From a bacterium (lineage in GTDB: Bacteria > Sysuimicrobiota > Sysuimicrobiia > Sysuimicrobiales > Segetimicrobiaceae): a DNA stretch of 64,000 nt. The notes below the pieces were generated by a model. That model searched no databases, was not told the DNA's origin, and saw nothing but the letters and a program-made list of their open reading frames with translations. Where the stretch lies: positions 37,340 through 101,339 of the forward strand of contig DATGJN010000073.1 in NCBI GenBank assembly GCA_035295165.1, given 5' to 3'. Positions 24,380 through 32,108 of this stretch are shown here, piece by piece (the first letter of the stretch is position 1; every line of letters begins with the position of its first letter). The position numbers were made by a program, and so were the translations under genes.

Positions 24380-24403
24380 CCTCACGAGGGGCGTGTGATT
24401 GCG

Positions 24404-25099
24404 ATGGCTGTGGAATCCCGCACGGCTGGTTTTTCCGGTCTGGTAGATGCTAGGATCCAGCGAGCGATCCAGGAAATTGGGTGGGCGACGCCGACCCCGA
24501 TCGAGGCGCGCGTGATCCCGAGCTTGACGATCGGGAGGGATCTGGTCGGGCAGGCGGACCCCGGGTCGCGCACCACCGCGGCGTTCGGCATCCCGATGCT
24601 GCAGCGCCTCGACCCGCGGAGCAAAGCGGTACAGGGGCTCGTGCTGGCGCCGACCCGTGAGCAGGCGCGGCGCGTGGTTGCGGATCTTTCGAAACTCGGC
24701 GCCCACACCCGCCTCCGCATCGTCGCGATCTACGGCGGCGAGCCGATCGCGCGGCAGATGCAGCGCCTTCGCGAGAAGCCGCACATCGTCGTCGGGACGC
24801 CCGCGCGCGTGCTCGAGCACCTGGGCAAGGGCACGCTGACGCTGCGTAGCGTACACATGCTCGTACTCGACGACGCCGATCGGATGCTCAAGATGGGGCT
24901 GCGGCCCGAGGTGGAGCAGATCCTCGTGCGGACGCCGTCGACCCGGCAGACGGCGCTGTTCTCCGCCGCGCTGCCGGAGCCGATCCGTGCGATGGTCGGG
25001 CGGTACCTGCGCAATCCAATCTGGGTGACCCCCGGACCGTCGGACGCCGATCTTTACCAGGAGACCCCTCGACGGAGCCAGCGGACGGCGGTATCCTAG
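24404..25099 (+). CDS. Single-domain DEAD-box-like protein with degenerate ATPase motifs
   Basis: 231 residues matching only the first RecA domain of a DEAD-box RNA helicase; it stops where the second domain would begin (after RNPIWVTP). ATP-site motifs are altered: Q-motif Gln is Glu (TPTPIE), motif I is GQADPGSRTTAAF in place of AQTGTGKT so the catalytic Lys is lost, motif II is DDAD, motif III is SAA. RNA-contact motifs Ia (LAPTREQ) and Ib (VGTPAR) are intact. The frame is open with normal codon use, so it looks like an expressed pseudo-helicase instead of decay. A good promoter and a folded leader precede it. The start may be ATG 24404 or GTG 24395. Confidence 0.8.
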   Translation: MAVESRTAGFSGLVDARIQRAIQEIGWATPTPIEARVIPSLTIGRDLVGQADPGSRTTAAFGIPMLQRLDPRSKAVQGLVLAPTREQARRVVADLSKLGAHTRLRIVAIYGGEPIARQMQRLREKPHIVVGTPARVLEHLGKGTLTLRSVHMLVLDDADRMLKMGLRPEVEQILVRTPSTRQTALFSAALPEPIRAMVGRYLRNPIWVTPGPSDADLYQETPRRSQRTAVS

Positions 25100-25107
25100 G
25101 CCGCGGG

Positions 25108-25136
25108 TTGCGGCGTCGCCCGGGTGTCACTATAAT
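25108..25136 (+). promoter_or_regulatory. Near-consensus sigma-70 promoter
   Basis: TTGCGG (25108-25113), 17-base spacer, TATAAT (25131-25136). This perfect -10 gives a transcript starting near 25143, just ahead of the ribosome site GAGGGGG (25155-25161) of the methyltransferase. Confidence 0.8.
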
Positions 25137-25167
25137 AGGGAAACGAGGTCGCCGCGAGGGGGAAGTC

Positions 25168-26016
25168 GTGGAGGAGTTGCGCGCGTCTTCCGGGGCTGAC
25201 GAGTTGGCAACCGAGGGCGATCGATTCGGGTTCTGGCGGTTTGCGAGACACCCGTTTTTCACCGACGTAAACCGCTGGCTGGTGCAACGCGTGGCCGAGC
25301 TCGGTCCCCGCATCGTCGACCTGGCGTGCGGTCCGGGCGCGATCACCGAGCTGATCCTGGCCAGCGTCAAGGAGCGGAGCCGCGTCCTCATCTACGCGGT
25401 GGATCCGTCGCTTGCCGAGCTGGACCGAGCGCGCCGCCGGATCGCCTCCGGGCTCGTGCGGTTCGTCCAGGGCGGCGCCGAGAACCTCAGCCGCCTCGTT
25501 CCACAAGTCGATGTCGTCATCTTCTGCAACGCCATCCACCTCGTGGCCGACAAGAGCCGGGCGCTGAGCGAGATCCGGCAGGTGTTGGGGCCCGGCGGCA
25601 CGCTCGCGTTCAACACCACGTACTTCAAGGGCTGCTACGTGCCGGGCACGGAACGCTTCTGGCGGTACTGGGCGCTGCGGGCGGCGCAGTACCTGCGCGA
25701 CCGGGGCATCCCGGTGCTCCGCACCGGCAAGACCCAGGCAATGGAGTGGTTTACGCCAGAGGAATACAGTGCGCTCGCGGCCGCGTCGGGCTTCGTCGGG
25801 GCGTCGTGGCATCTGCAGGAGGCCACGCTGTCGCCGGAGAGCCTCGAGGACATCGGCCAGTTCTCGATGTTCATCGAGGGCGCGCTGCCGGGCGTGCCGC
25901 TGGAGATCGGCGCCACGGCGTTGCGCGAGTCGGTCCGGATCGCCATGAACGACGTGCATCTCACGGACGGCATTCCGCGGTACTGGTTGCAGTTCATCGC
26001 GCAGGCGCCGGCCTGA
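25168..26016 (+). CDS. Class I SAM-dependent methyltransferase
   Basis: A 282-residue Rossmann-fold methyltransferase. Motif I is IVDLACGPGAITELIL (about residues 49-64), the acidic residue after strand 2 is in YAVDPSLAELD, motif IV is VVIFCNAIHLV and the post-IV motif LGPGGTLAFNTTYF. The C-terminal half (TPEEYSALAAASGF) resembles the UbiE/methyltransferase-11 group acting on small molecules. Substrate unknown. The GTG start at 25168 lies 6 bases after GAGGGGG and is driven by a TATAAT promoter. A 12-bp hairpin after the stop suggests a monocistronic gene. Confidence 0.88.
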   Translation: MEELRASSGADELATEGDRFGFWRFARHPFFTDVNRWLVQRVAELGPRIVDLACGPGAITELILASVKERSRVLIYAVDPSLAELDRARRRIASGLVRFVQGGAENLSRLVPQVDVVIFCNAIHLVADKSRALSEIRQVLGPGGTLAFNTTYFKGCYVPGTERFWRYWALRAAQYLRDRGIPVLRTGKTQAMEWFTPEEYSALAAASGFVGASWHLQEATLSPESLEDIGQFSMFIEGALPGVPLEIGATALRESVRIAMNDVHLTDGIPRYWLQFIAQAPA

Positions 26017-26121
26017 TCCCGGCGGTCGTCGCGCAGGTGCCGACACCCGTTCCGTCGGGGCGCTCGATGCCGGGTGCGGCCGGTCCGCTCGTGGCACCGG
26101 TGATCTACTGGTGACTAATCG

Positions 26122-26149
26122 ACGGCCCGCGCCACAGGGCGCGGGCCGT
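26122..26149 (+). terminator. Hairpin terminator or attenuator upstream of thrC
   Basis: A perfect 12-bp stem (26122-26133 with 26138-26149), ACAG loop, then TCTCC. It lies about 100 bases after the methyltransferase stop and 21 bases before thrC. Confidence 0.55.
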
Positions 26150-26170
26150 TCTCCGTGGAGAGGGGATCCG

Positions 26171-27391
26171 ATGGGCTACCTGCGTCATCTCGAGTGCACC
26201 GCCTGCGGCGCCACGTACAGCGCCGACGAGCTCCACACCGTGTGTGCCAAGTGCGGTAAAGTGCTGTATCCGCGGTACGACCTCGAGCGAGCCAGGTCGG
26301 GGGTATCCCGCGAGATCATCGCCGGGCGGGCGCCGACGATGTGGCGGTATCGCGAGTTGATGCCGGTCGACGATCCCGGCAACATCGTGACCCTCGGCGA
26401 GGGGATGACGCCGCTCCTCCCACTCCCGCGCGTCGCGGCGAAGCTGGGGCTCCGCCAGGTGTTCGTCAAGGACGAGGGGATGAACCCGACCGGGTCGTTC
26501 AAGGCGAGGGGGCTCTCCGCGGCCGTGAGCAAGGCGAAGGAGCTCGGGGCCCGGGCCGCGGCGCTGCCGTCGGCCGGCAACGCGGCGTCCGCGGCGGCGG
26601 CGTACTGTGCGCGGGCCGGCATGGATTGCTACATTGTGATGCCGGTCGACGCGCCGCACCCCAACAAGGCCGAGTGCGACGTGTACGGGGCGCACACGTA
26701 TCTCATCCGCGGCCTGATCAACGACGCCGGCAAGGTCATCCGGGAAGGCAGTCAGGAGCACGGCTGGTTCGACATGTCGACGCTCAAGGAGCCCTACCGC
26801 GTCGAAGGCAAGAAGACGCTGGGATACGAGCTCGCCGAACAGCTCGGCTGGAGCCTCCCGGACGTGATCATCTACCCGACGGGCGGCGGCACGGGCATCG
26901 TGGGGATGTGGAAGGCGTTCGCCGAGATGGAAGCGCTCGGCTGGGTCGGCGCGCACCGGCCCCGGATGGTGATCGTGCAGGCCGCCGGCTGCGCACCGAT
27001 GATCCGCGCCTACAAGGCCGGGACACCCCACGCCGACGTCTGGGAGAACGCGCAGACGATCGCCGCGGGGCTGCGCGTGCCGGTGGCGATCGGCGACTAT
27101 CTCATCCTGCAGGCGGTCCGCGACAGCGGCGGCGACGCGTACACGGTCACCGACGAGGAGATCGTGGCGGACATGCGCGAGCTCGCGGCCGCGGACGGGC
27201 TCTTTGCGTGCCCCGAGGGCGCGGCCACGTACGGTGCGCTCAAGGCGATGGTCCGGGAGCAGAAGATCCAGCCGGACGAGCGCGTGGTGCTGTTCAACAC
27301 CGGCGCCGGGCTCAAGTACGTGGACTTGCTCCGCCCCGAGCTCCCGATCGTGGACGCGGCACACCCGATCGCGGCCGCGCGCGCCAGGTGA
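26171..27391 (+). CDS. thrC: Threonine synthase
   Basis: Converts O-phosphohomoserine to threonine with pyridoxal phosphate. The 406-residue protein starts with a zinc-ribbon-like segment (Cys9, Cys12, Cys25, Cys28 in CTACG and CAKCG) found in one ThrC subgroup. Then come TLGEGMTPLLP, FVKDEGMNPTGSFKARG (PLP Lys111), SAGNAASAAAAYCARAG, a glycine-rich phosphate loop YPTGGGTGIVGMWKAF and FNTGAGLKY. GAGAGGGGATCCG precedes the ATG. The next gene overlaps by 4 bases. No homoserine-pathway neighbours are present. Confidence 0.93.
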   Translation: MGYLRHLECTACGATYSADELHTVCAKCGKVLYPRYDLERARSGVSREIIAGRAPTMWRYRELMPVDDPGNIVTLGEGMTPLLPLPRVAAKLGLRQVFVKDEGMNPTGSFKARGLSAAVSKAKELGARAAALPSAGNAASAAAAYCARAGMDCYIVMPVDAPHPNKAECDVYGAHTYLIRGLINDAGKVIREGSQEHGWFDMSTLKEPYRVEGKKTLGYELAEQLGWSLPDVIIYPTGGGTGIVGMWKAFAEMEALGWVGAHRPRMVIVQAAGCAPMIRAYKAGTPHADVWENAQTIAAGLRVPVAIGDYLILQAVRDSGGDAYTVTDEEIVADMRELAAADGLFACPEGAATYGALKAMVREQKIQPDERVVLFNTGAGLKYVDLLRPELPIVDAAHPIAAARAR

Positions 27392-28803
27392 CCCGCCGCG
27401 CCCGCTCCGCGGGGCGCACTCGGGCGTCGTCCCGGTCCATCCCGCCCGCCGTGTGGGAGGACGTACGGCGGGCGGTCGCGGCGATCTCCGTGCTGCGGGA
27501 TGTGCTGGATGACCCGGTGGGGCGGACGTGGCGCGAGGTCGTGGCCGCCGTGGCCGCCGCGTCGCCGGATCCGGCGATCGTTGCCGCGGCGCACGCGCGG
27601 CTGTTCTCGCTGATCGCACGGGAGGCCGAGTTTTCGGCCGATCCCATCGTTGGGGACGCGTGGCAGCACCATCTGCTCTCGCGCTTGCTCGATGTGGAGA
27701 ACGCGTTCAGTCAAAAGGCGGAGCGGGCCGGGTGGGCCGCGATCGGTCCCGCCCTCGTCGCGCAGACGCGCGCGGATCTCGTCGTGCTCGAGCGGTGTCA
27801 CCGGCTCAGCGGGACAGCGCTCGCCCGGGTGGTCTCGCGGATCGCGCGCGTCCCGGCGGCGTCTTGGGCCGAGTTCCGCCCGCTTGCCGCCGACGGCCGG
27901 GGCGCCCCCCGCCTGGCGATGATGCGGCGGTTCCACGCCGCGCGCGGATGGGACCGTCTTGCTCGGGAGCTCGCCGCGCACTTCGCCGAACACGGCGTGG
28001 GGTTGTTCGGGCGCTTCCGGGCGTTCCGATGGACGCGGGCCGACGGACGCGGCCGCCTCGAAGGCGTGTCGAACGTCGACCCGATCCGTCTTGACGATCT
28101 CGTCGGGTACGAGCTCGAGCGACACCCGGTCGTCGAGAACACCCGGCAGTTCGTCGCCGGCGCCCCCGCGAACAACGTCCTCCTCTACGGCGACCGCGGA
28201 ACCGGCAAGTCCTCTACCGTCAAGGCCCTGCTCAACGAGTTCGGCGACCGCGGGCTCCGTGTGATCGAGGTCGCGAAGGATCACCTTCCGGACTACCCGG
28301 AGATTGTGACGGCGCTGCGGGGACGCCGCGAGCGGTTCGTGTTGTTTGTGGACGACCTCTCGTTCGAGGAGCACGAGACGCAGTACAAGGCCCTGAAGGC
28401 GGCGCTCGAGGGCAGCCTCGAGGCACGCGCCGAGAACGTGGTGTTGTACGCGACGAGCAACCGGCGTCACCTCGTGAGCGAGCGCTTCGTGGACCGCCAG
28501 CGGGCGTCGTTGGACGACGACGTGCATCCGGAAGACGCCGCCCAGGAGAAGCTCTCGCTCGCCGACCGGTTCGGCGTGCACGCGCCGTTTCTCATCCCCG
28601 ATCAGGACCGGTATCTCGAGATCGTCGCCGGCTTGGCCGCGCGCTACGATCTCCGAGTCCCGGCCGGCGAGCTGCGGCGCCGGGCCCTCGTGTGGGCACA
28701 GTGGCACAACGGCCTGTCGTGCCGGACGGCGCGCCAGTTCGTCGACGCGCTGTGCGGCGAGGCGATGCTCGAGCGGGAGGCGCGCGGACGCGGCGGGCGA
28801 TAG
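27388..28803 (+). CDS. DUF815 AAA-type ATPase
   Basis: A 471-residue protein with a DUF815 ATPase domain in the C-terminal half. DDLVGYELERHPVVENTRQF leads into Walker A YGDRGTGKSS (about residue 267), then Walker B FVLFVDDLSFEE, sensor-1-like LYATSNRRHLV and the family motif LADRFG. The N-terminal 230 residues are helical and unassigned. DUF815 proteins resemble single AAA modules; their cellular role is not settled. The GTG start overlaps the thrC stop (GTGA), so translation is coupled, though no functional link with threonine synthesis is known to me. Confidence 0.88.
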   Translation: MTRRARSAGRTRASSRSIPPAVWEDVRRAVAAISVLRDVLDDPVGRTWREVVAAVAAASPDPAIVAAAHARLFSLIAREAEFSADPIVGDAWQHHLLSRLLDVENAFSQKAERAGWAAIGPALVAQTRADLVVLERCHRLSGTALARVVSRIARVPAASWAEFRPLAADGRGAPRLAMMRRFHAARGWDRLARELAAHFAEHGVGLFGRFRAFRWTRADGRGRLEGVSNVDPIRLDDLVGYELERHPVVENTRQFVAGAPANNVLLYGDRGTGKSSTVKALLNEFGDRGLRVIEVAKDHLPDYPEIVTALRGRRERFVLFVDDLSFEEHETQYKALKAALEGSLEARAENVVLYATSNRRHLVSERFVDRQRASLDDDVHPEDAAQEKLSLADRFGVHAPFLIPDQDRYLEIVAGLAARYDLRVPAGELRRRALVWAQWHNGLSCRTARQFVDALCGEAMLEREARGRGGR

Positions 28804-28823
28804 CGCCTGCGCCGCGTGCCTCG

Positions 28824-29732
28824 CTACCGCAGCAGCGCCAGCAGGACCGTGACCGTGAGCGGGCTCACGAGCGTCGTCACCACGACGATGCTGCTCACGA
28901 GCCCCGGGACCACCCCGAACTCCGACGCCCAGATCGCCGCGGTGATGGCGGTCGGGAGACTGGCCTGCAGGATGCTCGTCTGCCGCACGAGGCCGTCGAG
29001 CCCCATCAGCGGCGCGGTGGCCCACGCGAGCGCGGGCGCGACCGCCAGACGCGTGACGGTGGCGAACGCGACGCCCCGCCACTCACTGTCGAGCCGGGTC
29101 GCCGAGAGCTGAACGCCCACGAGGAGCAGCATCACCGCGATCGCGGCGTCGGCGAGCAGCTGCGCCGCCTTGAGAATCGGCACTGGCGGCGCGGCGCCGA
29201 GGAGATTGACGCCGAGACCCGCGACGGCGGCATAGGTCACCGGCAGACGGAGGAGGGCGCGCAGCGCCCGCCGGGCGTCCGCCCCCGCGTACGCCGCGAG
29301 AAACGCCGCCAGCACGCTCGACGCGACCGCCTGAACCGCGAAAAACCCGACGGCCGCGTCCAACCCCGCACGGCCCCACGCGAACAGGGCGAGGGGCAGT
29401 CCGGCGTTGCCCGCGTTGCTGAACATCGTCGCGAGCGACACGCCGACGGTGCGCGTCCGGTCCCAGCCGGCGACGCGCGCCGCAGCCAGCGTCGCGGCAC
29501 CGAGCAGCGCGAATTGCAGCATGAGGTACGCGGTGATCCGGAGCAGCGTGACGTGCGCCACCGCGGAGGTCGCGAGCGCGTAGAACGTGAGCGCGGGGAC
29601 GAGCACGGCGACGGAGAGCGATGTGAGCGGGGGCACGTCCACGACACGCGTGCGGCCGACCCCGTAGCCGACGGCGGCGACGAGCAGCACCGGGCCGATG
29701 ACGCCCGTTAACACGGGGAGGAGGCCGGTCAC
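28824..29732 (-). CDS. AEC-family (auxin efflux carrier-like) transporter
   Basis: An integral membrane protein of about 302 residues with ten hydrophobic helices in the AEC/BASS-like arrangement. Seen: LLVAAVGYGVGR in helix 1, SLATMFSNAGNAGLPLALFA (the conserved SNxGNxGLP motif) in the centre, LLVGVQLSATRL, and SLPTAITAAIWASEFG near the C-terminus with a matching discontinuous helix. Bacterial members export or import malate, malonate and other organic acids. The start is uncertain: the GTG at 29730-29732 is the first in-frame start at the family N-terminus but has no ribosome site. It converges on the DUF815 gene (21 bases) and follows the epimerase gene. Confidence 0.88.
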   Translation of the reverse strand: MTGLLPVLTGVIGPVLLVAAVGYGVGRTRVVDVPPLTSLSVAVLVPALTFYALATSAVAHVTLLRITAYLMLQFALLGAATLAAARVAGWDRTRTVGVSLATMFSNAGNAGLPLALFAWGRAGLDAAVGFFAVQAVASSVLAAFLAAYAGADARRALRALLRLPVTYAAVAGLGVNLLGAAPPVPILKAAQLLADAAIAVMLLLVGVQLSATRLDSEWRGVAFATVTRLAVAPALAWATAPLMGLDGLVRQTSILQASLPTAITAAIWASEFGVVPGLVSSIVVVTTLVSPLTVTVLLALLR

Positions 29733-29784
29733 GAGGACACCATCTACGGTCGCGACGCGGCCGTGTCCTTCCCGCAGCCGCGCG

Positions 29785-30192
29785 CTACGGTGCGGACCGG
29801 ATCTGCTGCACCAGTTCGATGAGCGTGCCGCCGGTCGCTCCGGGGTCGAGAAACACGCTGAGCACGCTCCCGGCCTCACGGCGGGGTCGGCGGTCCAGGA
29901 ACCGAACGCCCCGCGCGTCCAGCGCGGCGATCGCCTTGGGGAGATCTGCGACTTCGAGCGCAACGTGGTGTGCGCCTTCGCCTCGGCTCCGTAACGCCTC
30001 CGCCCACGGCGAGGCTCGACCGAGCGGTTCGATCAGCTCCAACCGCGTCTCGCCGACCTCCACGAACACAACCCGCGAGATGCCCGGGCGCTCCTCTACG
30101 GCGAGCGTCGCCAGCCCGAGCCCGCGCCGGTAGGCCTCCGCGGCCTGCGCCGCGTCGCGAACGACGACGCCGACGTGGTGGATGCGAAGCAT
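29785..30192 (-). CDS. mce: Methylmalonyl-CoA epimerase
   Basis: A 135-residue VOC enzyme of typical epimerase length. It starts LRIHHVGVVVRD (metal His), then RVVFVEVGETRLELIEPL, GEGAHHVALEVADLPKAI (second metal His) and ends GTLIELVQQ (metal Glu). This order and the LELIEPL segment match methylmalonyl-CoA epimerases, which interconvert the (R) and (S) forms in propionyl-CoA or odd-chain/branched amino-acid breakdown. Mutase and propionyl-CoA carboxylase genes are not in the window. The ATG at 30190-30192 was chosen since the family N-terminus begins there. It shares an upstream region with the divergent cupin gene. Confidence 0.85.
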   Translation of the reverse strand: MLRIHHVGVVVRDAAQAAEAYRRGLGLATLAVEERPGISRVVFVEVGETRLELIEPLGRASPWAEALRSRGEGAHHVALEVADLPKAIAALDARGVRFLDRRPRREAGSVLSVFLDPGATGGTLIELVQQIRSAP

Positions 30193-30503
30193 GCCGGGGT
30201 CTGGAGCCGGATCGGGGACGGGTCGTGCGGGCACGGTGCACCTCCGGCGCGCGGATCTCCTGGGGCATGCCATTGGACCGCGTGCGCGCGACTCCTGCCG
30301 GCGCGCACGGAAGGAGAGGGAGGCGCCCAGGGTTGTCGAACAGCCGGGGCGGGGGCGCCGAGTGGCGCCGCGCAACCTCCAGTCGGCGCTTGTGCCGCCC
30401 GCCGCCGCGCGGTTCCGCGGGCACGCACGTCGACCTCGCGCGGCGCTCTTTCGAGATGCGCCCCACGGTGGATGAGCCCGAGGCGCGGGCGGGAGGATGG
30501 AGC
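30193..30503. other. Divergent intergenic region, nothing specific
   Basis: 311 bases between the start of the epimerase gene and the start of the cupin gene. Both promoters should lie here but no good hexamer pair was seen; very GC-rich with no RNA gene recognised. Confidence 0.4.
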
Positions 30504-30922
30504 ATGCCGCAGGTCGCGATCGTGGATTCCGAGAAGATCGGCAAGGACGTCACGTACGAGCCCCCGCTTGTCATCGCGTTTGGCGTCGACAAGCACAGCG
30601 TCGGCGCGCACACCGTGACGATGGGCCGTACCCGCATCCCGCCGGCGGGCCGGAACCAAGCCCACTACCATTCCTGCGAAGCGTCGTTCTTCGTGCGCAA
30701 GGGCACCCTCAAGTTGTTCGTCGGCGAGGCGCGCGAGGAGCACACCGTCACCGAGAACCAGTTCGTGTACGTCGCGCCGGGCATGATCCACGGTCTCCAA
30801 AACATGAGCGAGACCGAGACCGCGGAGCTGATCTTTCGTACGGGAACTGCCCGAGCAAGGACGACGCCGGGACGGTGTTCGTCGAGAAGTCGTGGGTGAC
30901 CGCGGGGGACGCCGCGCGCTGA
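30504..30922 (+). pseudogene. Cupin-domain protein with an apparent frameshift
   Basis: A single cupin domain: IPPAGRNQAHYHSCEASFFV (metal His residues), GTLKLFVGEA and FVYVAPGMIHGLQNMS (second cupin motif). Reading from ATG 30504 (after GGGAGGATGG) the frame ends at 30899 with a non-family tail. In the +1 frame from about 30838 the protein continues GNCPSKDDAGTVFVEKSW and stops at 30922, which is the expected cupin ending. One base appears to be missing near TTTCGTACGGG (30834-30844), either an assembly error or a real mutation. Intact, it would be a mononuclear-metal small-molecule-binding protein or dioxygenase-like enzyme. The next gene is an ACMSD-type amidohydrolase. Confidence 0.75.
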
Positions 30923-31031
30923 CCGACGCGACCCGGGCGAACGGTGGAGCGTGCGGTGACGCGACGGGGCCGCGTGGCGGCGTCGCACACCGCGCATCGC
31001 GGCGCGAGCAGTGCGATCGGAGGGGCGATGC

Positions 31032-32024
31032 ATGATCGTTGACGTGCACAGCCACTTCTTCCCCGACCGATTCCTCAAGGTGCTTGCGCGGGAGGGTGCG
31101 ACGCACGGCGCCCGCGTCGAGGAGCACCCGTCGGGCCGCATCGTCTGGAGCAGCCCGCGCCAGTCGGCGCGCGTTGGCCCGGTATTTTACGACGTCGCCG
31201 CGCGGCTCGAGGCGCTCGAGCGCTGGGGCATCGACGTACAGGCACTCTCGCTTTCGCCCCCGATGCTGTATTGGGCGCCGTCTGCGCTCGGCCGCGAGCT
31301 CGCCGCATCGTTCAACGACGAGCTCGTGGCGATCTGCCGCGCGCACCCGGACCGGTTCGTCGCGCTCGCGACGCTTCCGCTACAGGACGTAGAGGCGGCG
31401 GTGGCCGAGACCGAGCGCGCGGCGCGGGCGGGATGCCGGGGCGTCTATATCGGGACGAACGTGAACGGCCGCTACCTCGACGACGCCGCGTTTGCGCCGC
31501 TCTGGGAGGCCGCCGTGCGACTCGGCCTTCCGGTGTTCACGCACCCCGTGAACAACGCCGGGGAGGATCGGATGGTCGGGTGGCATCTCGCGAACTCCGT
31601 GGGCAACCCGGGTGAGACCGCACTCTGCGGCGCGCGGCTGATCATGGCGGGCGTGCTCGATCGGTTCCCGGACCTGCGGATCGTGTTGGCGCACGGCGGC
31701 GGCGGCCTCGCGTTCATCGCCGGCCGCCTGGATCACGCGTACGAGGTGCGGCCGGAATGCCGGACGGCGATCCCCCAGGCCCCGTCAGCGTACCTGCGGC
31801 GGCTGTACTTCGACACGATCACGTTCGACGATCGGGGGTTGCGTTTTCTGATCGACGCCGCCGGCGCGGACCGGGTGGCGCTCGGGACCGACTACGCGTA
31901 CGACATGGCCGACCCGGACGTGCTGCCGCGGATCCGCCGGCTCGCGCTCCCGCCCGGCGATACGGAGGCGATCTGCAGCGGAACCGGCGCGCGGCTCCTT
32001 GGGGTGAACGCGGAGAGCGGGTGA
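31032..32024 (+). CDS. ACMSD-type amidohydrolase/decarboxylase
   Basis: A 330-residue TIM-barrel metalloenzyme. MIVDVHSHFFP opens the barrel (HxH), then ALSLSPPMLYWAP, GVYIGTNVNGRYLDD, LPVFTHPVNNAGEDRM (third His), RIVLAHGGGGLAFIAGRLDHAYEVR and ALGTDYAYDMAD (metal Asp). The pattern is that of 2-amino-3-carboxymuconate-6-semialdehyde decarboxylase and relatives, which decarboxylate or hydrolyse ring-derived acids. GGAGGGGCGATGC precedes the ATG. It sits between the cupin gene and the Liv transport operon, consistent with breakdown of an imported cyclic or aromatic acid, but substrate is not fixed by sequence. Confidence 0.88.
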   Translation: MIVDVHSHFFPDRFLKVLAREGATHGARVEEHPSGRIVWSSPRQSARVGPVFYDVAARLEALERWGIDVQALSLSPPMLYWAPSALGRELAASFNDELVAICRAHPDRFVALATLPLQDVEAAVAETERAARAGCRGVYIGTNVNGRYLDDAAFAPLWEAAVRLGLPVFTHPVNNAGEDRMVGWHLANSVGNPGETALCGARLIMAGVLDRFPDLRIVLAHGGGGLAFIAGRLDHAYEVRPECRTAIPQAPSAYLRRLYFDTITFDDRGLRFLIDAAGADRVALGTDYAYDMADPDVLPRIRRLALPPGDTEAICSGTGARLLGVNAESG

Positions 32025-32108
32025 CGTTGGGGCACGCGGGTTCACGGAAGGTGCTGTCGGACCGACACCGAAGCGGCACGCGCGACAATCGGGACACGGA
32101 GGTGCGAC

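Noticed and set aside
32055..32067. Palindrome TGTCGG-A-CCGACA before binding protein 1
   Set aside because: 6-bp arms are expected by chance many times in a GC-rich 64 kb window.
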